IMG/VR virus record: IMGVR_UViG_3300020465_000114
Location: 1 to 21,000 of that record
Length of the DNA: 21,000 nucleotides
Origin: a virus
Direction: 5' to 3' (one strand)
The notes under the pieces were generated by a model that saw only the letters and a list, made by a program, of their open reading frames with translations, was not told where the DNA came from and did no database searches. The position numbers and the translations under genes were made by a program. Each line of letters starts with the position of its first letter. The stretch's first letter is position 1. Below are positions 14,301 through 19,372 of this stretch, piece by piece.

Positions 14301-17134
14301 TTACTGGAATTCAAAGTGCTTTCTCCCTTACAACTGGATATGGTAGCAGTGAAACTAATGCTTTAGGATTCTCTACTTATAATGGAGTACTCTTGATCAA
14401 TGATATGTTCCAAGAACCTGCAAGTACTGAGCAAGGAAATTATAGTTTTGGAGAAGGAAGTGGTATTACTACTGTTACATTTACTGGTGAAGAAACATCT
14501 CTTGCAGCATATCGTAGACCAACTGATACTGTTTTAGGTGAGAATGCAAATAGGACTAATTATCCTAATGGTGGTAAGATTCTTTCTGTTGGATCTACTG
14601 GAGGATTGGGTTATCAACCTTTAGTTGCTGCTGGTGGTACTGCTATTGTTTCTGGTGTTGGAACTATTACTTCTATTAGTATAGGTAATACTGGTTCTGG
14701 ATATAGATCTGGAATCCAGACTACAGTTAATGTGGGAGTTCAGACTTATGGTGTAGGTATAGCAAGTTACGTTTCTATTGGTACTGCTGCTATTAGTGGT
14801 GGTCATATAGTAAGTATTGCTGTTACTAATCCTGGAATTGGATATACTTATTATCCTATTGATTCTACAACATTCATGACTGCTGCTGGTGCTGCAGGAA
14901 CTACAATTATAGGGGTTGCTGATACTAGTAGAATCACTACAGGGTCTATAATTTCTATTGCTCAAACTACTAATTCATCAACTACCAGTAAAGTAACTCT
15001 AATTGCTAATGTTTCTGTAGTTAGTGTTGGTCAAAGTCAGTTTACTATTGGTACAGGAGACACTATTAGTTCTGCAATAGGTATTGGAACTACTACTGCT
15101 GCACCAGTGGTTACTATTAAGAGTTTTGATCCACCTGAAGTAGTAATTGATTCACCACTAAATTACACTAACATTCCTTTGATATATGATCCTAATTCTA
15201 CTACTGGAGCAGGACAAAGTGCATCTGTAGATTTTGTTGTTGGAATGGGTGGTAGTGTAGTTGACTTTAAAGTTAAGAGAGAAGGATTTGGATATGGTAA
15301 TGGTGAAATATTAACTGTTGCTACTGGTGGAGCAACTGGAATTCCTACTACAAGTTCTACCAGTCATATAGATTTTGAACTTACAGTGCAAAAGATTCAT
15401 ACTGATGAATTCTCTGGATGGCATTTTGGACAACTTGAAGCATTAGATAATTTTAGTACTGATTTGGATGGATTTAGAACAGTCTTCCAGATGAAGGTAA
15501 GTAATAAACCTGTTTCACTTAAAACTGCTCCTGGATGGAATGTAAGTCCAGTTCATTCTTTATTAGTATTTGTTAATGGTCTTCTTCAAGAACCAGGATA
15601 CGCATATAACTTGGGTAGTGGTGGAAGTTCTATTGTATTCTCAACTGCTCCTAATGCTGATGATTATATACATGTTCTTTTCTATAAAGGAACTCCTGGA
15701 ATAGATGTAGCACTATTAAATGTTGCTAAAACTATTAAGAAGGGAGATCAAATAGATATTCAGAATAATCCAGAGAAATTATTTAATGGATATCCTCAAG
15801 GACCAGGATTAAATCAAGAACCAAGAATTATTGTAGGAATTACATCATTAAGTTCTGATAGTGTAACCACTACTCCATATAATGGAATAGGAATAAGCAC
15901 TGATATAAGCTTATTAAGACCTTCTAATTGGAGAAAACAAACTAGTGATTTAATTGTTAATAATAGACCTGTTGGAAAAGATAGGGTTGAATTAGAGGCA
16001 GATATATTCCCTACTGCTTTTGCTATACAACCTATAGGAGCAGGTACTACGTATGTTTATGTTGATACAGTTAGACCTTTCTTTAATCAATATAATGAAC
16101 AGTCTGCTAGTAGAGATACCTTACAAGACTTTATTAATATAGCTGAACAAGATGATAAATTACCAGGAATTGCAACTGCTATAGTTTCTGATACTGGAAC
16201 TGTTAGTTCTATTGATTTAACTAATATTGGAGTTGGATATACAGCAGTTCCTACACTTACTTTCTCTCCTCCTCCAGAAGGTGGTAGTTTTGTTACAGCA
16301 ACTGCTACTTGTACTGTAGGTGCTGCTGGAACCATAACATCAGTAACAGTTACTAATGCTGGAACTGGATATACTACTACAAATCCACCTGTTCTAGAAA
16401 TTGCTGCTCCTCAAGCAGTAAAAGAAGTTAAAGTGGATGTAGATGCTTATGAAGGTGATTTTGGAACTATAGTTGGATTTGGTACAACTACTACAAGTGG
16501 AAAACCTCAAATTATCTTTGATTTCTATATTCCAGATGGTTCTCCTTTGAGAGATGTTGCTTCTGGTGGAACTGGACCTGTTTCTGCTGCTACTACAGTT
16601 AGTGGTATTACTACTGGAGATTTCTTCACTGCAAATAATACTAATTACACATTTGGAGATGGAACTCTAGAAACTAGAAAGACAGATAGTACTATTAAAG
16701 TTGGTGCTACTACATCTTTCTTAGATTGTGTATATCAAGTTGCTAGTGCTGAAACTGTAACTGTAACCAATGCTTCAATTGGTGCTACTGGTATTAACGG
16801 ACCATTTACTGGTCTTACTACAGATGTAAGAAGAGTCTTCTGTAATATTGCTGGTATTGGTACAGAGAACTTCTCTTCTACATACTTTAAATTTGATCAA
16901 AATAAAACTGGTGTAGGAACAGTTACATTTGATACTCAAAATATTACCACATACTCTGGTACTATTACTGTTTCTCCTAACTTAGGTCACTTTAGTTGGG
17001 GTAAGATTACAGTACAAAGAAAAGAAGGTAACACATTTACCTATTATGGTGATAATGGGATTAGTGGTTTATCTACTTCAACAGTGATTACTAGATATAA
17101 TCCACTGAAAATGAAAGAGTATGTTATTTCATAA
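4436..17134 (+). CDS. gp7: Giant gp7-like baseplate wedge protein, 4,232 aa
   Basis: This uninterrupted gene fills the T4 gene 7 position between gp6 and gp8. Residues 1 to about 305 resemble the C-terminal third of T4 gp7: PRFVREDFPLLSDFLKSFY; FYTSKGTDNAFEILFKALY (about 198-216; T4 has FYSTKGIEASYKFLFKVLY); and ITQKATGARGTVTRV. The T4 region that follows directly reappears only at about 2489-2522 (YYQRFAYALRSQVPIDKW, then HVAGFDRW; T4 has SYYVMKIKSNLPSSRWKSDV). Between them lie GxGY repeats, HGFxTGDxVxY-type repeats and a YHYH-like domain (about 1255-1385). The remaining 1,700 residues hold further repeats, an IDDE to LLRGQLGT module (about 3165-3205) and NGLLQEP-type modules. I see no signal peptide or membrane segment. 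The large N-terminal part of T4 gp7 is not recognisable. There is no Shine-Dalgarno sequence. The gp7 relationship is from recalled T4 sequence and position; the functions of the insertions are unknown. Confidence 0.85.
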   Translation: MTIDTRIKFQDIVENQLPRFVREDFPLLSDFLKSFYVSQEIPGGPYDLIQNLDRYVKVDELFALKDSTILNGDLNMSAVSIKAGAEGNFTVGFPENNGLIKIDDEIITYDYKTDSTFEGCKRGFSGITSYIGTNTPDKLVFSPSVAGIHTSGSPIQNLNIVFLQEFFKKVKTQFAPGFTDRAFAPEIDQRNFIFNSESFYTSKGTDNAFEILFKALYSANVEVIHPDRYLFRPSNADYKITKDFIVETISGDPKELTNLTITQKATGARGTVTRVVPILYDKGQYHEISIDSGFSRDISVKGTIFNEFDVNPKTKITNEISIGTTTLDVDSTLGFPDTGKLIMLDVDNQPVSLAYTGKTVNQFFDITGINNTFPAGTDARIDDYSYAYVGVNTTEQIQVRIGAALQDIDFKEPNFSYEPGDVIRLQSLGVQSQLEKAVNFIGNIKTKWELKNITLLDEDQRTYQFTTWDTQYLRAGHTFIMKSRDPIPVVVTGSVTQITSPYTFEVILSNNISLVKIWDLENQILKGDSSKYPYINNYITNVLNTYVRTRTGDVLVATNSIPSYENKEINPYDRKISYTGRLVSQEEIPLTTTTDHGFYTGDTLYYKAGVTLVVSTTSDGLTFETPIDSRFNNIDDGVYYVRRVDANRIKMSRSKGNLYNDIYVEFTGDVEDNLFIYYEFKDKIFDAQKTVRALLPPDKKSGSYVTPPGYTGILNNGVEIMNYKSQNSTVYYGDVRSFEVKRGGYNYDVVNPPVLVINDDVGVGATGTVATQGEFERIEILNTGYDYVDTPVVLISGGNAEEDAEAEVRTIAVPHELPFNAGEESKGSRGVDLTNNTIGFTTFHKFRDAEEIIYESRDLDRVVGLVTQSSYYVSVVDNYIIKLHNKEQDAIEGINVVDLTDYGQGRQFIKTAQLKRIVSSVEITKKGKGYQNKKRTIRTTGISTAANTFAIPSHGYLNKEIVQYTAPETGDSVTGLSSNDDYYVVKKSEDEFGLRLVGVGSTAKDYYWNNVIPVDITKGGGGSFNYQPIVARVEGSIGVSTRAGGQDFQAVLQPVVRGLVTSVDLTQNGVGYGASEIVNFNRQPVITFENGELAQAKPVINNGQITSIMIQNSGRNYHAPPDVTIKSADGDFAQLTPIIDTGKLVEIKVIKGGAGYVKDETDIIIKSPGATAQVEATIRTWQVNLFQRNFNNIESDDGVLDENLSHDKLQYSHIYVPRALRESTYAISGEAIDNTLYGTPDLVKLDGSEVASSEHSPILGWAYDGHPIYGPYALTNTDGSGSIGEMTSGYELKVGDVLVTDAVDATNRPPVSVYPAGFFVEDFVYTGNGDLDEHNGRFAITPDYPKGTYAYHATINAQNDSTGPFENYRSPAFPYFIGKSFKSKPNPFNFSIESNQDEYDIETGEWLRNTRDYHTNSVRSGYDYIFNSNDVKEQTLEITETSLGHINNIGITSGGTKYKMGDEVEFDNAGTNGRNANAEVARVAGKVIDTVSLATTSFDNVEFVPSRTSTTFVGVTTAPHNLLNRDIVRISGLSTNVGGLSASYSVGVTSEALSLTVGMAATTNSGQVEWVNVGGALGNSSLRDNDILIVDQEKVKVLDINVDAGQILVRRAQSGTTAGIHSSRAILFEDPRTFSFQVAGISTTKKFRLNRQQYFYPADVVGMGTARGTARSTGYGTTISFSRTIGLGLTQVWVPSQSLWFADHGYQLNDEVVYSANGGTPIKAYSGVTATPYRNLDTYDNLYAVPLDSNTIGLSTGRVGLGSDSNGYYVGVNSSLVPSTLYFPTQTLTGVGNTHSLLTRLTDTISGKVTQNVVTVSTATTHILEKDDTVFVSVKPIGVTTVTVKYNDYNRRIVFDPQDFVAGDVDLSLNTISVTEGVFNLGDKVIHTASTPSGGLVDEKMYYVIFYDKTNIRLVEDRIQVQSTNPKFVDITSASAGTLSKVNPSLLARKNQQIKFDLSDSSLSFIDNGETYSAFDLNLYINSEYTDEFVTTEKNDAYEVLKTGRIGIDATANLLLTLTDDIPKNLFYKFSQDNISIIPDVKKQIVIDTLVSNFNQINIRATFYDGNWSVSGVGATTFQYNIPNTPDVTSYTKANSKPVYETTSKTAEGAILKFKVKSGGAMYKIAPRVSGVGAGTTVRSGIGSGAILTAETSSIGQITKTRLNSIGFDYPSDKTLKVIPNLPDIVEVERLNTLGSIGITSQGRNYLVSPDLVIQDGYTKQVLNDVDLEYALGDTEVRIVKNTEGIYDVPPIILPVGNSNGVVIRDLLYSNTGGGTSTGKPNTVRLYIDDVFQEAEDFNKGGWFPGEKFMLENVSVGLGSTGTGYNSKEYNYHLWEVTAASGQIGGANAFIEFTFPDGFIGVGRTPGKMVPGRSFARAILKEHFPVYEPVVLKQSEFFTGETVEDEVGAQGIIQRWVPESNTLTISAQQEFDVGSKIKGLSSRVQAYIKKNVSFAAEIATGAGATVNHGFQSDSGFLNNSFQRLPDNGYYQRFAYALRSQVPIDKWGDDVKALSHVAGFDRWSDLEIESKDPDAVITRTEPANFELVAEQQCYGDVQSYPDFDDVSEITVDVAGQIISKEVLFANRPITDYYQSIGNRALDIDDFSATFNDRERPTKFSTVGEFTDNDVFNKIFTLVKDQTYSDERQFSIVSLLQHDNVAYINEYATVETYPELGTFDYAPKKEGWDLTFVPNKNEYNLYDISSVSISVKDNIVGVASTALGDSCYLDDSQTNIGANVRKNIVEFGVDYRAAHIMVQLENNVQEFVGSEFNLIHDGTKVALNQYGDLTNSLSPDSLDVGFGTYYATIEGGHVKLDFHEAVGAAVTANASFIALEKYGSVGVGSVTLDIGRLTSNKQTVGVGSTATPIASYGTDGSGFDFKATTGYYFVSVEGANAASTGQYECFEVAVLNSSSNVVTVDYANVGLNTTSLGTVDAQLVGDSVDITYSPRAGASVHVKTFGIEMQIYDNIPLAPSLDLDNTEWYSKFGRYVGTKLDLQTAFNLKHDEKQIFRRIFDGSSDAGTGGNGINLTNNTVDIPDHYFVTGEKVNYSYTGSSTVNAVGIKAATVAGVSTTKLPNELYVVKFSNSGLRFAESAAKALQQVPETFELNSVGIGTSHHITATNQNSKSLVTIDNMIQSPIAGTAVTTALSAAIVFGQNTPVVGITSFAAADLVKIDDEICKVLDVGVNGNNLTLLRGQLGTPVEAHSNGSVITKLSGNYNIALNTLHFAQAPKGNTPLSTTSDPDETSWVGLVTHSTFHGRIFTRTAPPRSTKETYTTNAVFNDISDQFTGIQSAFSLTTGYGSSETNALGFSTYNGVLLINDMFQEPASTEQGNYSFGEGSGITTVTFTGEETSLAAYRRPTDTVLGENANRTNYPNGGKILSVGSTGGLGYQPLVAAGGTAIVSGVGTITSISIGNTGSGYRSGIQTTVNVGVQTYGVGIASYVSIGTAAISGGHIVSIAVTNPGIGYTYYPIDSTTFMTAAGAAGTTIIGVADTSRITTGSIISIAQTTNSSTTSKVTLIANVSVVSVGQSQFTIGTGDTISSAIGIGTTTAAPVVTIKSFDPPEVVIDSPLNYTNIPLIYDPNSTTGAGQSASVDFVVGMGGSVVDFKVKREGFGYGNGEILTVATGGATGIPTTSSTSHIDFELTVQKIHTDEFSGWHFGQLEALDNFSTDLDGFRTVFQMKVSNKPVSLKTAPGWNVSPVHSLLVFVNGLLQEPGYAYNLGSGGSSIVFSTAPNADDYIHVLFYKGTPGIDVALLNVAKTIKKGDQIDIQNNPEKLFNGYPQGPGLNQEPRIIVGITSLSSDSVTTTPYNGIGISTDISLLRPSNWRKQTSDLIVNNRPVGKDRVELEADIFPTAFAIQPIGAGTTYVYVDTVRPFFNQYNEQSASRDTLQDFINIAEQDDKLPGIATAIVSDTGTVSSIDLTNIGVGYTAVPTLTFSPPPEGGSFVTATATCTVGAAGTITSVTVTNAGTGYTTTNPPVLEIAAPQAVKEVKVDVDAYEGDFGTIVGFGTTTTSGKPQIIFDFYIPDGSPLRDVASGGTGPVSAATTVSGITTGDFFTANNTNYTFGDGTLETRKTDSTIKVGATTSFLDCVYQVASAETVTVTNASIGATGINGPFTGLTTDVRRVFCNIAGIGTENFSSTYFKFDQNKTGVGTVTFDTQNITTYSGTITVSPNLGHFSWGKITVQRKEGNTFTYYGDNGISGLSTSTVITRYNPLKMKEYVIS
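8198..8590 (+). other. YHYH-like domain inside the giant protein
   Basis: About residues 1255-1385 read HSPILGWAYDGHPIYGPYAL, then DLDEHNGRFAITPDYPKGT, TYAYHATI and FPYFIGKSF. This order (GWxxDGxPIYGPY, LDExNGR, TYAYHATI, FPYxxG) is that of the YHYH protein family (Pfam YHYH), found in many secreted bacterial proteins and marine phage proteins. Its biochemical role is not established. The His residues (H1266, H1334 and H1352) are conspicuous. Confidence 0.7.
11600..12010 (+). other. Second half of the split gp7 core
   Basis: About residues 2390-2525 contain VVLKQSEFFTGETVEDEVGA, then YYQRFAYALRSQVPIDKW (from about 2489) and VKALSHVAGFDRW. The last two match the T4 gp7 segment of Tyr-Tyr, Ser-x-Leu-Pro, Arg-Trp and His-Pro-x-Gly-Phe that precedes its C-terminal end. 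Locally the codons are of the same AT-rich type as the flanking repeats. Confidence 0.65.
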
Positions 17135-17140
17135 TAAATA
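17132..17140 (+). promoter_or_regulatory. T4-type late promoter for the 723-aa structural gene
   Basis: TAATAAATA overlaps the stop codon of the giant gene (TAA 17132-17134) and ends 28 bases before ATG 17169. The sequence and spacing match the motif before gp25. It would let the fibre-like gene be transcribed independently of the 12.7-kb gene upstream. Confidence 0.65.
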
Positions 17141-17168
17141 CCTTTACGGAATAATAACCTAGCGAATA

Positions 17169-19340
17169 ATGGCGAAACAAGGAATTAGTACTGGATCAAG
17201 TCCGAATGACGGAACAGGTGATAGCCTCTTAGCTGGTGCCGTTAAAGTTAATGAAAACTTTGATGAGGTTTATGGTAAACTGGGTGATGGGACAAGTTTA
17301 TTTGTAGGAATTGTTAGTTCTATTGCTGTTGATGGTGCTCTGAGTATATCAACCTCCTTTGGTGCTCCTACTATTACAGGAACTGCTAATACAGCAGTAA
17401 TTAACTCAAGACAGATTTTTAGTGCAGGTATAGTTACTTTTGCTACTGATGCTAAGATAAGTGGAATTAATACTTTTTCAAGTGCTGGATATGATGTAGC
17501 AGGTATTATAACTGCTCAAAATGTAATTTTATATGATACTGCAAAGATTGCTGGTATTACTACTATTAATTCTTTTGGAGTTAATGTTGGTGGTGCAGTA
17601 ACAGCAAATTCTTTAGCAGTTAGAGATACTGGAGATGGTTCATATGTTGGTCTAAACACAGTCAGTATTGATAATACAGGTATTGCTGCAACTGCAATCA
17701 GTATTACTGATACAGCAACTTTAGTCACTATACAAAATAGTGGTACTGCTAATCTAGCAACAGCAAATATTAATAGTGGAATAATTACATCTGCTGTAAT
17801 TGGTGCTGGAATCACAATGAATTCCAGTGGTATTGATTTTGCTTCTTCTACTGGTATTGCTACAATATCTCTATTAAAAGGAAATGTAGAAGGTAATGTA
17901 ACTGGTAATGTAACTGGTACTGCTTCTAATGCTACTCTTGCTGCTAATGCTCAAGGATTGCAGGGTACTCCTAATATTGTTGTTGCAAGTATTTCATGTA
18001 GTGGTAGTGCTTTAAATGCTAACTTTACCACTGGTATTGCTACTGCATCTGCATTTAAAGTTGGTACTAATCAAGTTATTAGTAGTGCAAGACAATTACA
18101 AAATATTGCTTCTTTAGATACTACAACCAGAGATACAATTGAGGCTGCTATAGAAGCAGGTCCAAATGACTTTACAGATATAAATGTTTCTGGTTTAGGT
18201 ACTGTTGGAACTCTTTATGTTCCTGGAACTGTTAGAGGACTGAATATAAGTGGTGTTACAACTGGATTAACTGTATCTGGTGTTACTACTGTTGGTATTG
18301 TAACTGGTGCTACATCACTTCAAGTTACTGATGTTTATTCTAACTTCTACTTTGGTGATATAACTAATGTAAGTGGTAAACCAACATTATCTAAAGCTAT
18401 AATTGGTACTGGTGTTACCATAGATCAAGGTAATATTGATGCTGGATCTTATGTTGGAATTATTACTGCAAAAGAATTTCATGGTGATGGATCAAATTTA
18501 ACTAATGTAACCTCATCTGCTACAGCAATAACATTAGCTGATGAGTCAACTGATACCTCATGTTTCCCTGTATTTGCTACTGGAGCAACAGGTAGTTTAG
18601 GACCTAAAACAGGTACAAACCTTACATTTAATTCAGCATCAGGTGCATTAACTGCTACATCTTTTGTTGGTGCTGTAACTGGTAATGTAACTGGTAATGC
18701 ATCTGGTTCATCTGGATCTTGTACTGGTAATGCTGCAACTGCAACACTTGCTACTACTGCCCAGGCATTAACTGCAGCAACTATTAATCTTAATGGTAAT
18801 ACCCTTGGGTTAAATCTAACAGGTATTCAGACAGGATTAAATGTTACTGGAGTTGGAACTATTACCACTTTTGGTAGTACAACAGCAACTTTAACTACTG
18901 CTAATATAACTACTGCTAATGTTGGATCTGCTGTAACAAGTAGTTCTACTGGTATTGTAGTTGGTGCTGGTAAATCTTACACAGGTGACTCATCTAGGGT
19001 TGTTAGTGGAAGATGGATACTGGGTGCTAATGGTACTAGTGATTATACCTTTACTGGTGTTGGACTCACTGTTACTGAAAATGATCCAGATTTATACCTT
19101 GCAAGAGGTAATACCTATGAATTTGTAAATGCATCTGGTGGTCATCCATTTAGGATTCAGAGCACTACTAATGGATCTACTGGTGCTGCTTATGGTTCTG
19201 GTGTTATAAACAATGATGGTGGTAATGGTTCAACTATTACCTTTGAAGTACCATTTAATGCTCCTGATACACTCTATTATCAGTGTACAGCACATACTGG
19301 AATGGGTGGAACTATCTTTGTCTACCCAGCTCTTAGATAA
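17169..19340 (+). CDS. Fibre-like virion protein with C-terminal cupredoxin domain, 723 aa
   Basis: This is probably a tail or baseplate fibre-like structural protein. The N-terminus (SPNDGTGDSLLAGAVKVNENFDEVY) matches a module I recall at the start of many cyanophage structural proteins. The middle is Gly/Thr/Ser/Ala-rich beta sequence with FHGDGSNLTNV (about residue 437) and ADESTDTSCFPVF (about 457). Two related GNVTGN stretches each run into ATLA...AQ (about residues 240-265 and 500-530). The C-terminal 100 residues or so form a plastocyanin-like domain: DLYLARGNTYEFVN, GGHPFRI (H659) and YYQCTAHTGMGG (C706, H709, M712). These are the four ligands of a type-1 copper site, in amicyanin-like CxxHxxM spacing. 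It sits between gp7 and gp8, where T4 has no gene, and has its own late promoter but no clear Shine-Dalgarno sequence. Whether copper is bound is not known. Confidence 0.8.
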   Translation: MAKQGISTGSSPNDGTGDSLLAGAVKVNENFDEVYGKLGDGTSLFVGIVSSIAVDGALSISTSFGAPTITGTANTAVINSRQIFSAGIVTFATDAKISGINTFSSAGYDVAGIITAQNVILYDTAKIAGITTINSFGVNVGGAVTANSLAVRDTGDGSYVGLNTVSIDNTGIAATAISITDTATLVTIQNSGTANLATANINSGIITSAVIGAGITMNSSGIDFASSTGIATISLLKGNVEGNVTGNVTGTASNATLAANAQGLQGTPNIVVASISCSGSALNANFTTGIATASAFKVGTNQVISSARQLQNIASLDTTTRDTIEAAIEAGPNDFTDINVSGLGTVGTLYVPGTVRGLNISGVTTGLTVSGVTTVGIVTGATSLQVTDVYSNFYFGDITNVSGKPTLSKAIIGTGVTIDQGNIDAGSYVGIITAKEFHGDGSNLTNVTSSATAITLADESTDTSCFPVFATGATGSLGPKTGTNLTFNSASGALTATSFVGAVTGNVTGNASGSSGSCTGNAATATLATTAQALTAATINLNGNTLGLNLTGIQTGLNVTGVGTITTFGSTTATLTTANITTANVGSAVTSSSTGIVVGAGKSYTGDSSRVVSGRWILGANGTSDYTFTGVGLTVTENDPDLYLARGNTYEFVNASGGHPFRIQSTTNGSTGAAYGSGVINNDGGNGSTITFEVPFNAPDTLYYQCTAHTGMGGTIFVYPALR
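17901..18696 (+). repeat. Identical 19-base direct repeat in the fibre gene
   Basis: ACTGGTAATGTAACTGGTA occurs at 17901-17919 and at 18678-18696, in the same reading frame, encoding TGNVTG. In both places the downstream protein reads NAT or AAT, then ATLA and AQ, so the 19 bases belong to a longer, diverged duplication of a GNVTGN module. Such repeats in fibre genes can recombine and change fibre length. Confidence 0.6.
19044..19337 (+). other. Cupredoxin domain with complete type-1 copper ligands
   Basis: About residues 626-723 of the fibre-like protein show the order strand, GGHPF, an acidic and Gly-rich loop, ITFEVPFNAPDTLYYQC, then HTGMGG. The His659, Cys706, His709 and Met712 set corresponds to the His-Cys-His-Met ligands of plastocyanin-type proteins. 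The Cys-to-Met spacing of six residues is that of amicyanin. Confidence 0.72.
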
Positions 19341-19343
19341 CCT

Positions 19344-19352
19344 TAATAAATA
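19344..19352 (+). promoter_or_regulatory. T4-type late promoter for gp8
   Basis: TAATAAATA follows the stop of the fibre-like gene by 3 bases and ends 20 bases before ATG 19373. A perfect 8-base palindrome, GTTTAAAC (19364-19371), lies between the promoter and the start codon. There is only an A-rich stretch (AAAAAGAAAA) where a Shine-Dalgarno sequence would be. Confidence 0.62.
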
Positions 19353-19372
19353 AAAAGAAAACTGTTTAAACA

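Larger units (their letters stand above)
6650..16420 (+). repeat. GxGY beta-repeat arrays inside the giant protein
   Basis: A unit of about 20 residues recurs, with the pattern of a hydrophobic strand, then N/G-G-x-G-Y, then a Pro-Val-x-hydrophobic strand. Examples start near residues 739, 779, 1063, 1107, 1146, 1447, 2113, 2196, 3413, 3460, 3610, 3925 and 3969 (for instance VDLTQNGVGYGASEIV, SIDLTNIGVGYTAVPTLTF and SVTVTNAGTGYTTTNPPV). Copies are spread on both sides of the second gp7 block. The DNA has diverged, so the repeats are seen at protein level. Strand-rich structural or adhesive modules are likely. Confidence 0.7.

Noticed and set aside
14169-14366. + strand ORF of 65 aa inside the giant gene
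   Set aside because: It is Leu-rich, overlaps a well-supported frame, and has no Shine-Dalgarno sequence.
14621-14965. Minus-strand ORF of 114 aa, Ser/Asn/Thr-rich
   Set aside because: It is the complement of GGT/ACT/ATT-type repeats. Its low-complexity composition is an artefact of the + strand codon use.
6650-16420. DNA-level tandem repeat or CRISPR-like array in the giant gene
   Set aside because: The repeats are visible only in protein. The DNA copies are diverged, spacing is irregular, and there are no palindromic repeats with uniform spacers.
4436-17134. The giant ORF as an assembly fusion of several genes
   Set aside because: There is no internal stop, the frame is constant for 4,232 codons, and similar repeat modules and mostly similar codon use run throughout. 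A joining error would usually break the frame. Long-read confirmation would still be decisive.
17516-17815. Minus-strand ORF of 99 aa within the fibre-like gene
   Set aside because: It is a shadow of a clear virion gene, with no ribosome site and a biased Val/Ala/Pro composition.
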